This document shows, in pieces, positions 1-10,785 of a DNA stretch of 60,000 bases. The first letter of the stretch is position 1. Every line of letters begins with the position of its first letter. The notes below the pieces were generated by a model. It did no database searches. It worked only from the letters and a program-made list of their open reading frames with translations, and was not told where the DNA came from. Made by a program: the position numbers and the translations under genes. The DNA lies in contig CM022667.1 in the NCBI GenBank assembly GCA_012295275.1, forward strand, positions 18,077,245-18,137,244, given 5' to 3'. Source of the stretch: Chrysomallon squamiferum (lineage: Eukaryota; Mollusca; Gastropoda; Neomphalida; Peltospiridae).

Positions 1-92
1 TTTGTAAATTTTTTGTTTATTTCAACAAAGATACTGATCAATTATTTTCAAGTTATACAAGGATGTGGACTTAAATTAAAAACAAAATGTAC

Positions 93-1075
93 CAATGGTG
101 AAGGTTCAACAGCTGCACCAATAATTTGTAAATATTTTCGTATACAAGCTGTATGTTGTACATTTGGTCCCCATCTGAAAATAAAAATATTTCCATTATT
201 AGTTTGTTGATTCGTTACACTAATAGTCTCTGTTAAAATATATTAAAAAACTTAATTTAACTGGTTTTGTAAATAGTATAAAATACAGAAAAAGTTACAA
301 TTTTGATTATAATAAAATCAGCAAGAAAGGTAAGTATAATATGTAAGCCAGTTTTATCCTTTTACAACTTTACATTTTTTTTAATATTTCAGTTTGAACC
401 CAATAACAATGTTACAGTGGAACCTTGAGTTATGAATGCCTCGAAGCACAAACAAATCAGATTACAAACCATAATCTTGGGCAACTTTTGTCTCAGTTTA
501 TGAATAATGTCCCGAGTTACAAACTACAGTGACGTGCCATGACTAACTTTATTTTGACATTAGTTTTGATGTCAACATCTAGTAAAGATAAGAATAGATG
601 CTGACATCAAAACCAAGGTCAAAGTAAGGATTATAGGCACGTCCTATAGCAAATATATATCATGAATCAGGGTCTTTAGTCTTCACTATGCAACTGCAGC
701 TTAATAGCTTTTGCATTGAGATTGTGTGCTCAAATTTTTTAAAGCATTGCTGCCTTAATGTGTATATTTTTTTTATTATACCCTATCCAACAATATGGCA
801 CCCAAGAAAACAAAAACTGAAAGTGATAATGCTGGTAGAAAGTATAAATGTATCACCAAAGAGGTTAAGAAAAAAATAACTGCAAAACATGAGAGTGGCA
901 TTCATGTGATGACATCACTTCGGTTTACTAACTGAGTTCTGGAATGAATTAAGGTTGTAACTAGAGGTTCCACTGTATTTACAAAACAGTTACAAACTAC
1001 TGACCTTTTGAACAATTTATGAATAAACTGAACTTGGGCTGTAAAACGAATTTCTTCATTTATCTTAGATTCAAC
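93..1075 (-). CDS. JARID2: JARID2 coding exons 8-9: start of ARID domain
   Basis: Exon 1075-1005 (71 nt) encodes VESKINEEIRFTAQVQFIHK LFK. Exon 174-93 (82 nt) restores the split Arg codon and encodes WGPNVQHTACIRKYLQIIG and on to SPL. The IHKL-x-x-RWGPNVQ-x-x-ACI-x-K string is diagnostic of JARID2. The donor after exon 9 is GTACAT. The 830-bp intron between them is mostly a Tigger-like element. The remaining ARID exons are outside the window. Confidence 0.88.
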
Positions 1076-4000
1076 CTGAAATTCATGAAAATTCAAACCA
1101 ATTCAACCAAAGTTTTTCTCTTAAAATGCAAATTAAAAAAGTAACTACCGCATTACTTGGCATCAGGGCAATACATGAACCTTCAACTTAGACATTATTA
1201 AAAGACCCCCAAGCTCTATTTGAACTTAATGTGCCATCATCTTCTTTAAATAGTTATTATCATCAGCATTATTATAAGTTACAAATTTGTATGAATTAAA
1301 TGTTAATGATTTAAAATCTGATATTTGACTTAGTTAACTATTTTATACCTTCCAGGTTGGAGGTGGAATTAATTTACACATTCCATATGGTGCTGCCTCT
1401 GACTTGATATGTTCAATGTATGAAATAACATTGCTGAGTTCTTCCTCTGTTGGATAGAACACTGGAACATCCACAATACGAGCTGGCTGATCCGGTTTAG
1501 GAAATGGTTCTAGTATTATACTTTTTTTAGAACCATCAGATGATCTGTCACTTACTGAAATAAGAACATTTTTAAATGAGTACAGAGACAACTAGTTAAC
1601 AAATGAGATCTTAACTAATGCAGTTCAGCTATTAATGTTTATCTGGTGATTCAAGCAATACATTTTTTTTCAAATATTAATTTACAAAAAATATGCATAC
1701 TAGAAGATTTTTTGGCTTTCTTAGTTGGTGACTCATTTGTTGATGAACCAGAACTTTCATTTCGAAGCTTTCTCCTTCTTTCAATAATTTTTGACAACTT
1801 GAGCTGGTCCCTCTGTGCAGAAACTTTAACAACTTTCTTCACAACATCCATCTTCTTTTTCTCACTTAGTTTTTCATTTGACTGAGATTCTTCATTTGAA
1901 GTCGATGGTTTCTCCTGCCTGGAACTACGAGTTGTCATGGTTAGTTTAGTTGTCTCAATTCTTTTTTTACCAGGAACTACAAAAGTTTCATCTTTTCTGT
2001 CTTCATCATCAAACAGTTCCCCTTCTTCAGAATCAGACATGATGTAACATGGAGGCTGTCGTCTTTGCCTCGCCTTCATCGCTGATGTTAACTCCTGTAT
2101 CCTTGCACTTGATCGACGCACAGGTAAACAACGTCTGTTTGAAACAATTCGTCTTAACTTTAAGTTAGAAAATGTTTTCTTTCCATGATAGTGTTTAGAC
2201 TTTCTTTGTGTATGCCATGATTTCCGTGTGTCCGTTTCTTTCTTCGATTTCTGGTCTGAAAAATTTGGTTTGTTTCTGCCCTTTGTTGAATTACTTTTCT
2301 TTTTACTACTTATTTGCTTCTGCTCACTGTCTGAAGATTTTCTCTCATTCTGCATCCTTCTCTCCAAGTTATTTTTTCTTCTTAACTCAGCCAAATCAAG
2401 CATTTCAAGAGGTGTGTTCTGAAAAATTGCAGGAATCTAGTTCACTGACACTGTAAACACTAATATCTATCAGATTTCTTTAAATTCCTAAAGTGATATG
2501 TAGATTTTAATTGTTAATTTTTTCTTCTTCTTTTTAAGAAAGAAAAAATAAGTATTTTATGCTATAAAACAAGAATATTGGCCAGAATAAATGATATTTT
2601 TACATTCTTTTTGTGTTTAATTTTCTGAGATCAAACTAAAACAATGATAACTATAATATGCTGGTTTCTGTAATGTATTTCATAATAAACCAATATAAAA
2701 AAATAAATAAACTAAAGCCTTCTATTATAATACAAATGTCAAATTATTTATGTTTGTATCTCACTGTACATGTTTAACAGTCATAAGGCAAATGTAGAGA
2801 TAACAATGCGACAATGGATAAGTGTGAGATTACCTTTGATTTGCCACGAGTGAGTGGAACATGTTTTTCAGTGTCATCATTTCTAGAGGAATCTGTACTA
2901 CTTTTACTGGAAGCTTGTGAAGATTTGTGTCGCCCTCTAGAAGACATTTTTGTGAAATGAGGAGAAAGACTTTTCATTGCTGAAACTCTTCTAGACATGT
3001 GACCTGTTGAAAATCTTCTTTTCTGACCTGGTGATGGAGTCTTGTCTTTATACACAAGTCTGCCTCGATGTGGTGTGCAGAATCCTTGATGTAAACTGAC
3101 AATGCCTCGGGCTGTCTCTGGTGTACTGGCACTTGCTCGTGCTGCTTTACGACTTGCACTAGTACCAGTTCTAGATGCTGGCTACAAACAAAAAATTACA
3201 GAAGTTAATAATTTTCTGCTTAAAATGATTCTATTTAATAAGCTTTAAAAAGCTCATTTATAGAATACAACACAAACATATATATACAGACACATACATT
3301 TTATGTTTCCAATACCATTTTATGTTTCCTGAGACTACTTGAACATGTCATTCCATTTCATTTAGTTTCCGTTTCTAATAATGTCTGTCTGCAATAAATC
3401 ACCCCAAAAATACCTTCCTATTACTTTTCCATGATAATACAAAGATTAAAAACAATCAAAAAAAGAACCTGTTGCATAAATTCCTTATTGCAAATAACTT
3501 GTAACATTATTACTCACAGAAGACAAATTAGCTACCACATCTATATGACATACAGTGTGATTTACAGGCGATGGTGTCCTTGTGTCATAAACTTCGTCAT
3601 CCATGTTGCTGCTAATACTTGATGACTCTGGAGTGCTCTCCCTTGTCAAACCACGTCCTTTTGAAGCAGCAGATGATTCCTGTTTTTCAGAATGAAGTTC
3701 TTCCTGAGATTGCCGTCTTCGAGAGAAGTTGAAAAAATCCAGGTGAGGAGGAAGAAGTGATGAACCTTTAAGACATGAATTTTGTTTTTGTTAAAACTAT
3801 TCTGTAATACTCTCCAACATAACAATCATTTTTTATTTTATTATTTATTAATAATGTATAATAAAGCACAAAAATTGTTTTTTTTAAATGTTACAATAAT
3901 ATAATAAATTAAATTAATAGTATTTACTCTTCATTTTTTAAATGTACATACCACGAATGCATAAAAATGTTAAAAAATCTTCAGTTTTTGCTGTTTTGGT

Positions 4001-5104
4001 AAATATTTTCACAGGTGTAACTTTTTCACTGGTCTTTACTGGTGTTGTACTTGGTGTACATGGAAGGGAACCTTCGGCAAACTTCCTCTGTGCCCGGACC
4101 TTTGCTCTGATGTAAAGATTAAAACTGAACTACAAACATTTGTTTAGGACACAGTTCTTTACACATATAACAGAAATATAATGTCAGAAACATTTTGTAC
4201 TAAATATTGATTAATTAGTACTTTATGACATAGTGCATTCAAGCTAATAGCAAAAATAAAAAATAACAAAACATTGTTAAAAAATGCAGGGAAACGAAAT
4301 AGAATAATTTGTATTATTTTCATCATGAACAGCTATGTACACTAAGAAATAACTTCAAGCAGTAATTATAATTAAACAAATTTCAATTGTCGAATTTCCA
4401 TTTTAAGCTTATAAACTAAACCCTGTTTCAAGTGAAATAGTTCTGTCAAGCTTCTTACTACGTTAAACCTTTAATTAAACTGTTTCTCTGAGTCAGACAG
4501 TTCTGTCAGATTTTTCATTTATTTAAACCTTAATTTAAACCTGTAATTTAAACCTACTTCTTCAAGTCAAACAGTTTTGTGGCTTCCTGACTTCTTTCCT
4601 CTGTAAAACTTCGAGTAGTTCGGGCTGGACCTATTTTTATTGGAGTGACTGGTGTTGATGTAGATGTTCTAGGCAGACTGGAACTGACAAGTTTTGTACT
4701 TTGTCGTGTTGGATGTGCAACATGAGCTGATTCTGAACTATCAAATGTTTTTGACAGTCGTCGACTTTCTTGAAGAGAAGCATAAAGTGCTTTTTTCAGT
4801 TCACGTTCTTCTTTCCTTGATAAGCCAACTGTGTCATCCTATAAAATGTTTATATTCATCAACAAACAGTAATTTTTATTATTTATATTATAAATAAATA
4901 TTACTATTCATGTCATGTTTGGTTTTTGGTTTTTGAATCCATATTTCAAAGCATGAATAAATCAGTTTCACTTTAAGAATTACTGGTGTGACTTACATAT
5001 GTTTTGATGGGGGCACGTCTTTTTGGTCTTCTGCCTGAACTAGGTCCTGACACAGACTGACTGCGTCTGCTCATCCCAACAGTGGAAGTGTGTCTTCCAA
5101 CCAT
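93..5104 (-). CDS. JARID2: JARID2 (Jumonji/ARID PRC2 cofactor), 5' half, nine coding exons, runs off left edge
   Basis: Coding exons in transcript order: 5104-4997, 4838-4558, 4106-3952, 3765-3566, 3181-2834, 2418-1701, 1554-1349, 1075-1005, 174-93. All have AG/GT borders and compatible phases and give 723 codons. The start is the first ATG after a short untranslated leader. Landmarks in order are a ubiquitin-interacting motif (about residues 44-61), AQRKFAE (about 135-141), TEDFLTFLCIRG (about 171-182), a long basic Ser-rich linker, JmjN (about 632-671, ending in IPPPTW) and the start of ARID (EIRFTAQVQFIHKLFKRWGPNVQ). The order and motifs match vertebrate JARID2, a nuclear non-catalytic Jumonji protein that recruits and stimulates PRC2. 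The rest of ARID, JmjC and the C5HC2 zinc finger must lie left of base 1. Linker exons are supported by open frame and splice phase rather than by recognised homology. Confidence 0.93.
415..975. mobile_element. Tigger/pogo-like DNA transposon remnant in JARID2 intron, 561 bp
   Basis: The left end is CAGTGGAACCTTGAGTTATG and the right end on the minus strand is CAGTGGAACCTCTAGTTACA. A TA target duplication lies at 413-414 and 976-977. Inside, a plus-strand frame from the ATG at 795 reads MAPKKTKTESDNAGRKYKCI and then TKEVKKKITAKHESG. This is like the N-terminal CENPB-type DNA-binding region of Tigger transposases. The rest of the transposase is gone, so it is a non-autonomous relic. Confidence 0.85.
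1349..1554 (-). CDS. JARID2: JARID2 coding exon 7: JmjN domain
   Basis: The exon encodes about 69 residues including VPVFYPTEEELSNVISYIEH and YGMCKLIPPPTW, the JmjN signature (Y/F-P-T-x-E-E-F-x-x-x-x-x-Y-I). JmjN packs against the catalytically dead JmjC domain in JARID2. The donor is GTATAA. The next exon starts V-E-S-K-I-N-E-E, continuing the conserved sequence. Confidence 0.93.
1701..3765 (-). CDS. JARID2: JARID2 coding exons 4-6: low-complexity basic linker
   Basis: Exons 3765-3566, 3181-2834 and 2418-1701 (200, 348 and 718 nt) join in phases 0/0/1. They encode a Ser-, Lys- and Arg-rich linker with an acidic patch (SDSEEGELFDDEDR) in the last. The first, just after the TEDFLTFL block, starts with SSLLPPHLDFFNFSRRR. 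Residues about 183-603 have no recognised domain. In vertebrates the matching region holds PRC2- and nucleosome-binding segments, but residue-level matches are not visible here. Confidence 0.82.
3952..4106 (-). CDS. JARID2: JARID2 coding exon 3 with PRC2-methylated lysine motif and conserved TEDFLTFL block
   Basis: The frame reads AKVRAQRKFAEG, then TPSTTPVK, then KTEDFLTFLCIRG. In vertebrate JARID2 the lysine in Q-R-K-F-A (K116) is methylated by PRC2 and the mark stimulates the complex through EED. Here the matching lysine is about residue 138. The TPVK and TEDFLTFLC blocks are also shared with vertebrate JARID2. That the lysine is methylated in this species is inferred from conservation only. 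Confidence 0.9.
4385..4556 (-). repeat. Decayed copies of JARID2 exon 2 end in following intron
   Basis: On the minus strand the exon end (AAACTGTTTGACTTGAAGAA then GTAGGT) is echoed by GACAGAACTGTCTGACTCAG (about 4492-4511) and GACAGAACTATTTCACTTGA (about 4430-4449). Shared GGTTTAA-type sequence follows. Copies are diverged. Confidence 0.55.
4558..4838 (-). CDS. JARID2: JARID2 coding exon 2 with ubiquitin-interacting motif
   Basis: The exon begins DDTVGLSRKEERELKKALYA and continues SLQES. It has the UIM pattern: acidic/charged residues, then A-L-x-x-S-L-x-E. Vertebrate JARID2 carries a UIM at the same N-terminal place, where it reads H2AK119 ubiquitin laid down by PRC1. The rest is a Ser/Thr-rich linker ending FDLKK. 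The acceptor is TATAG and the donor is GTAGGT. Degenerate copies of the exon's 3' end lie in the following intron (about 4385-4520). Confidence 0.88.
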
Positions 5105-5132
5105 CTTTATCTTCTAACAAATCACCTATAAC
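5105..5132 (-). other. JARID2: JARID2 5' UTR, part of first coding exon
   Basis: A 28-nt leader lies between a consensus acceptor (TTTTTAACAG, minus strand) and the ATG at 5104. It implies an upstream non-coding exon. A candidate is the sequence above 6085, which ends in AATAG and a GTAACA donor. That exon is inferred only. Confidence 0.5.
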
Positions 5133-6642
5133 CTGTTAAAAAGATATCCTTAAAAAAAAAAAAAAAACCTTATTTTTAAAATAAATATATAAATAAAATC
5201 CAATGAACTGCTTTGGATTTCAGTTTATTTACAATCACATACATAAACATATATTATTGAAAAAAATAAAAAAAATATTACAGTACTATGAATTATAATC
5301 ATTAGATCAGTAACAGCTTACAATTTGTATAAACATTAAACAAAGAACCAAGGCTGGTGTAAGATACTGATCTTCAACATTTAAAGAGTTTAATTTTTTT
5401 TAGAAATTGTTTATGATTTACATATATTCAACTTAAAATACTTAATACAGTATTACAAAGATTTATCTTTTGTGGACAACATTAAAGAAGTAAAATTATG
5501 ATGTGTCATAAATTACCAAATTATTTTATTATTTAATACTTTGTAAATCAAAAAACTTCAAATAAATCAACACTTGCTTAATAATAATAAAGATAAAAAT
5601 GTTTTTAAAAAAAGGTGTTTATTTATTTGTTCTTTTCTTTTTCTTTTTTCTTCTACTTTTTAAAATTTTATTTATTATTATTATTTATTTATTTATTTAT
5701 TTATTCATACTTGTTTTCGTTATTATTTTTTAATTTATAAATTATTGTTTTTTGGTTTTTTAAATTAACACGTTTGGGGTATATTTAATAATTTATGTTC
5801 TCCCCTGAAACAAGGCAAGCGTGACTGACTTTGAAGACTGACCACTACTTCTGTTATAATGTATTTAGTATTTAGAATACGAAGTTTGTATTAGAACGCT
5901 AACTTCAATCTTCAAATGTGATGTTCGCTTTGCTCATGACAAAGTGAAATAATTTATTTATTTAAAAATAATAATAATAATAATAAATAAAACAAAATTA
6001 AAATTAAAACAAAAGAAGAAAAAGTCTACAAAATAATTTTTAAACGCATCATGTTGACCAAAAGGAAAATATCACAAATGTTACCTATTGATTGAAGAGC
6101 GTTACTTTGACATATCATTTTCTTTCTGTTATTATCATCTTCTCGAACCTATAAACAATGCCATGCAGAAGTGAATGCCTCTACTTCCGTTCAAGAGAAC
6201 AAAGTAACAGAACGAAATAGTCTCGCTCAGACGAGTTTTATGTTCGATTGCTAAATGCAGCAGTAGCAAAGATCTAAGCATGAATTTACATTCTTCTAAT
6301 AGCATAAAGTAAATATATATTAGTGATAATCATAATGAGGCGGCTATCCCATCAAAATATTTTCTCCTGGCACTAATAATCTAATGAATATTTCGTAGTT
6401 TTCCATAATTATCATTTTCACAAAACAACGAATAATATGACTGATATTATTAGTATTGGGCACTAATCTGTTATGAATAATTGTCAAGTGATTAAATATG
6501 AGATTCCACTGGTTACGGTAAAAGCTATATTCATTTGTTTCGTAATTTGTGAAAACATCCTAATGTAATTTCTTTTCTTTTCTTTTGCTGTTTTTTTCAT
6601 TGGGTCCGATATCACTTCACTGGATCAAGAGTTTACTTACTA
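5133..6642. promoter_or_regulatory. Head-to-head intergenic region, candidate bidirectional JARID2/TMPPE promoter
   Basis: About 1.5 kb separates the divergent JARID2 and TMPPE start codons. Most of it (5160-6010) is AT-rich with TTTA/TAA simple repeats. The stretch 6080-6260 is more mixed, with several CpGs, and contains ACTTCCGT at 6183-6190. Read on the minus strand this is ACGGAAGT, an ETS-family-like core. A minus-strand donor at 6079-6084 would suit a non-coding JARID2 first exon. Transcription start sites cannot be placed from sequence alone. Confidence 0.4.
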
Positions 6643-9600
6643 ATGGCAGGTTCCCGTGTTGGCAGTAGTCTAAAATCTAAAGTTTTGGCAGTTGTTGTCA
6701 TTTTATTTTCAGTTATTTTTGCAGAACTGTACATCGTTAGATTGCACTGGGAAAGCAGAGCAATCATTTATAGAGTACACTATGTTTTGCTTATTGAAAT
6801 GGTTCTTCTAATAATGACAATTTGTGTCTGGCGAGTGTTTGAAACTGTTTTTAAGTTTGATACGCTCACTAATATTTCTATAATTGATATTGTCAATGTT
6901 TTTCGACCATTAAATGTTACTTTAAAAAAAAACAAGGGTACCATTTCAGACAAATTATATTTGCTTAAGTGTATTTGGAAACCTTTACTTTTTTCATACC
7001 TGTTTTTGTGCCATTTTAGTTATTTTACAAACTTATTTTTTATTGGAAAGGATCCATATTTGATAGCATTTTTATGTTATGTTGCTCTTGGTTCATTCAT
7101 ACAGTTACTCGTAGGAATGTGTTTCTTTGGACTTCTGGAACTATTTTACAAATATTTTTTAAAAAAGCAGTTAGGCCTTTCTTTAAAATTGAAATTGATT
7201 TCCTCCATCACATATTCATTAATGATGTCATGCTATGGTTTGTACAATGCTGCTTATGCGCCAACAATTAAAGCATATACTGTCCCAATCAAAAAGTTGC
7301 CAGACAGTTTTGAAGGATTTTGTATTGTTCAGTTGACTGATATACATCTTGGACCAACTGTAGGAAATCGGAAAATGATGAAGATTGTAGAAAATGCTAA
7401 CCAGCTAAATCCAGGTTGTTGTTTTTTTCTTTATTTCTTAGTAACGTTAGTTGTTGTTTTTTGTTTTTTTAAATTAAGGTTTTGTTAGCTTCCTAAAATA
7501 AAATTAGTAATACTTTGATAGAACATTTTAAATAATATTTTTTTTAGGCTAATTCTTTTGCATTGTTTCATTTGTTTTATTTTATCAAATAATATAATAA
7601 TAAAGTTTGACAGTAATAGCATTCTGAACATTCCAACAGAGCACAAAATAAAATGGAAATAAAATGGAAATAAATATTTTATAATACTCCTGACTTGATA
7701 AAACATATGATATTCGAAAGACCTTCCAAGCTTATTCTCTAACAACAATTAATACTGGTGTTTGAAACTTTGCTAAGGTGACTAATGATAGTTTTGTTTT
7801 TTCCAGATATTGTTGTGTTAACTGGTGATCTTGTTGATGGGAGTGTAGCCAGACTGAAAGAAGCAGCAGAACCACTGGTACATCTACAATCCAAATATGG
7901 AAAATACTTCATTACTGGTATTTATGATTTTTTTTTTTTTTTTTTTTTTTTCCTAACTAGTTTCAATTATAATTTTCATTGTTCATTTCAAATATCTTTT
8001 TCTTATATGTTTTGTAATGAAAAATACTTCATAACTGCTATTATGATTATATTGTACTTTCAAAGAATAGAAAATAATTAAATTTTAGTTACACTGATAA
8101 TTTTTAAAATTTGTGTAACTTTTTTCAAGAATTATGTTAAGAAAAATGCTTGATATGTATGATTATATTGTACTTTCCAAAAAGTGAAACTAAATTTTCA
8201 ACAATAATGTTCATTTTTGATTTTGGATGACTTTTACTTAAACATTTTATTTTTTATTTTTTTTCATATTTCTATTTCTATAACATTTAATGTTCATTTG
8301 GATGAAAAGTAATATTTTATTATTTTTACAAGACCAAAGTTATTTCATTTTTAAACATTTTGAAGATGAAGTAAAATTATTGACAGAAGATTATTATTAG
8401 ATTTTTCTTCAGGTAATCATGAGTATTACACTGGTGATGTAGATAACTGGTTCATTTACTTGCGTGAGCTAGGCTTTACAATATTAAACAATTCAAATGT
8501 CAAACTGCTCAGCTTACAGGACACTTTACAACAGATTTGTTTAGCAGGGACAGATGATTTACAAGCTAATAAAATTGGGTATGTTAATTTAAATGTCTTC
8601 AGTTCATCATTATTGTTTTATTGAAAGTTTATTTTGCTGTATAAATCCACAAATATCACAGACAAAAGTAAAGTTTTCCATAGAAGAATGTGAAATTCAG
8701 AATCTATCCAGTATTTGCCAATTTTGTAAAGTAATATATTTTAATCGCTCAATTCAGTTCATTCCTTTAAGTCTTTCCATTCCATGTTTTTTTTTTTTTG
8801 CCATAATTATATTTAAACTCATTATTTAACATTCGGTATTTTCAATTTAGTTGATCCCAGATAAATCTGTCCTAAAGTCAGCCCACTGCAAGTGAGAGAA
8901 AGCCAGTGTATATGTGTGTGAAACATGCCTATAGTTTATTTTTTATTTATTTTTTTAATTTAATTTTTTAAATTATTATTTCATTTTATTTTCTTTATTA
9001 TTATTATTATTATTATTTTAATTTTTTTTAACAGTCATATTCTTCTGATTATTTGTTTATTAATTTAGTTATGGTGATCATGGCATGGATTTAGATAAAG
9101 CTTTGGGAACATGTGATCCAGATTACCCAACCGTTTTACTTTGCCACCAACCAAAAGCTGCAAAACTAGCATTAGATTCAACATACAGGATTGATCTTGT
9201 TATTGCAGGTGAGAAACTAGGATTTTTTAAAAACTTTTTATTCATTTCTGTTAAAAATATACATTATAGAGCACAAGTAAAAACATTGGTATTGTTTAAA
9301 TAATAGCTGTTATCATTACACACTAGCCCAATGGTTATTGATTTCTTGCTAAATTCTACACTTGATTAATGGCAGTAAAAATGTTATCACAACACTCAGA
9401 TCTAAATCTGTTATGCTGATAATATCAGGATTTTTTAGAGATTTGGTGGTTGTTGTTTTTTGTTTGTTTTTTTCATTTTTTCATTTTTTCTTTTTCTTCT
9501 CTATCTCAAGTACCATTGATGGTCAGAACAAAATTCTTTTGGACTCTTACCTCTTTTTTTTCATATTTTGTTTAACGTAACACAAATTATCTGTCTGTTT

Positions 9601-9807
9601 TTTCTATGTTTAGGTCATACCCATGGTGGACAGATGTTTCCATTCATGATCCCAGTTTACTTAATGAACCCATTTTACGCAGGACTGTATAGGTATAAAG
9701 AAGACAGCTCTGTGTATGTTTCCATGGGGACTCAGTACTGGGGTGTTCCAATGAGGATACTTACCACAATGGAAATTACAAAACTGGTGTTAAAAAAAAG
9801 GATGTGA
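6643..9807 (+). CDS. TMPPE: TMPPE: transmembrane protein with metallophosphoesterase domain, five exons, complete
   Basis: Exons are 6643-7414, 7807-7917, 8413-8578, 9069-9208 and 9614-9807, with phases 1, 1, 2, 1 agreeing at every join. They give 460 aa and a TGA stop, close to the roughly 450 aa of vertebrate TMPPE. About five hydrophobic segments (near residues 14-34, 47-66, 113-133, 140-170, 185-205) precede a calcineurin-like phosphoesterase domain with all expected metal-binding motifs: D-I-H (233-235), GDLVD (264-268), GNHE (295-298), the His of LCHQP (376) and GHTHGG (397-402). The C-terminus (NPFYAGLY and VSMGTQYWG then RILTTMEIT) follows TMPPE. The substrate is unknown. It should be an integral membrane protein. 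The coding frame is intact. Confidence 0.93.
7415..8412 (+). other. TMPPE: TMPPE introns 1 and 2
   Basis: Intron 1 (7415-7806) is plain AT-rich DNA. Intron 2 (7918-8412) starts with a T tract (about 7929-7951). It then holds two decayed copies of the exon 2 end plus donor (about 8013-8065 and 8137-8195), which also share downstream intron sequence with each other (ATGATTATATTGTACTTTC). Confidence 0.7.
8579..9613 (+). other. TMPPE: TMPPE introns 3 and 4
   Basis: Intron 3 (8579-9068) has a GTATGT donor and a (TTA)n run near 8995-9015. Intron 4 (9209-9613) has a GTGAGA donor and T-rich runs. No further gene signal is visible in either. Confidence 0.7.
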
Positions 9808-10785
9808 AAGTCATATTTTATTGCTTATGTGCCAAATGTTTATATTTTGTCAGATTTTACCACAATGGAAGTTACAAAGTTTTTATTAACAGAGAGTGGG
9901 GAAAAGTCACATTCATTTACTGATGTGCCAAATTATTTATTAAGAAAATCTATAATCTATTGATTCTGTGATTATATCCATTGATAACTATGAAAAACTC
10001 TCATTCAAACATCCACACAGTATCAACATACAAACTCATACGAACAATATTAAGTCATTTTCTACATTTGAATATATGTTTTATCATTTTTAATGGAAGT
10101 TGTGATAAACTGAAATATCAACTAGCATATCACAGAGAAATATTATTTTTTACTCTTTTTGTTACAGAAATATTCTCTTTTTTTTAACTACCGTTACCCA
10201 TTTGAATGTTTGTTATTTGTAGTCATTGTATAAAATCATTTAATTATATTAACATTTGCTGGTGATTGAAGTCGGCAGATATGTGAATTGTCCTGTATTT
10301 GCTAACACACAATTTATAAAACATTTTTTATCAGTCTTCAGAGACAGATAATTTGCTAAAAGTCCATGCATTTTAAGGTTTTTGCAGTGTCAGAGCCTTA
10401 CTAAAAGTCTTAATGAATTTCTTTCTGAGTTATAGGTTTAATGTGATCTTGAAGTTGCCCTGCTTGGATTATTTTGCAACCAGTTTCATGGGCACCATCT
10501 GTAAGAAAGTGAAGTAACCTATATTATATGTAATGAAACAAGTTACCAAGAGTAATTTTTTAAAATCAAACAAGATCATGATGATTTCTATTTAATATAT
10601 GTGTATAATTTTATTATTATTATTATATTTATTTATATTTTTATTACATTAGAAACATATATAGTTTATCCCATATTCAATCATTTAACAATAATTAATC
10701 AATCAATAAATCAATTAGTCTGTACTTTCTGATCAGGGTATTCACACAGAACTGATATCTGAATATTGATTTGCAGAGAATAAAA
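9808..10785 (+). other. TMPPE: Probable TMPPE 3' UTR, with tandem copy of the CDS end and candidate poly(A) signal
   Basis: A block at about 9757-9842 (last codons, stop and early UTR) recurs at about 9853-9937. ACCACAATGGAA, GTGCCAAAT and the intervening order are shared. AATAAA at 10779-10784 is the best-placed polyadenylation signal, but any UTR boundary is an estimate in DNA this AT-rich. Confidence 0.45.

Noticed and set aside
13-210. 65-codon plus-strand frame at the left edge
   Set aside because: Shadow of the JARID2 ARID exon on the minus strand, which has matching splice sites and conserved RWGPNVQ.
688-879. 63-codon frame as an independent gene
   Set aside because: Its sequence lies inside the Tigger-like element; another frame there encodes the transposase N-terminus relic.
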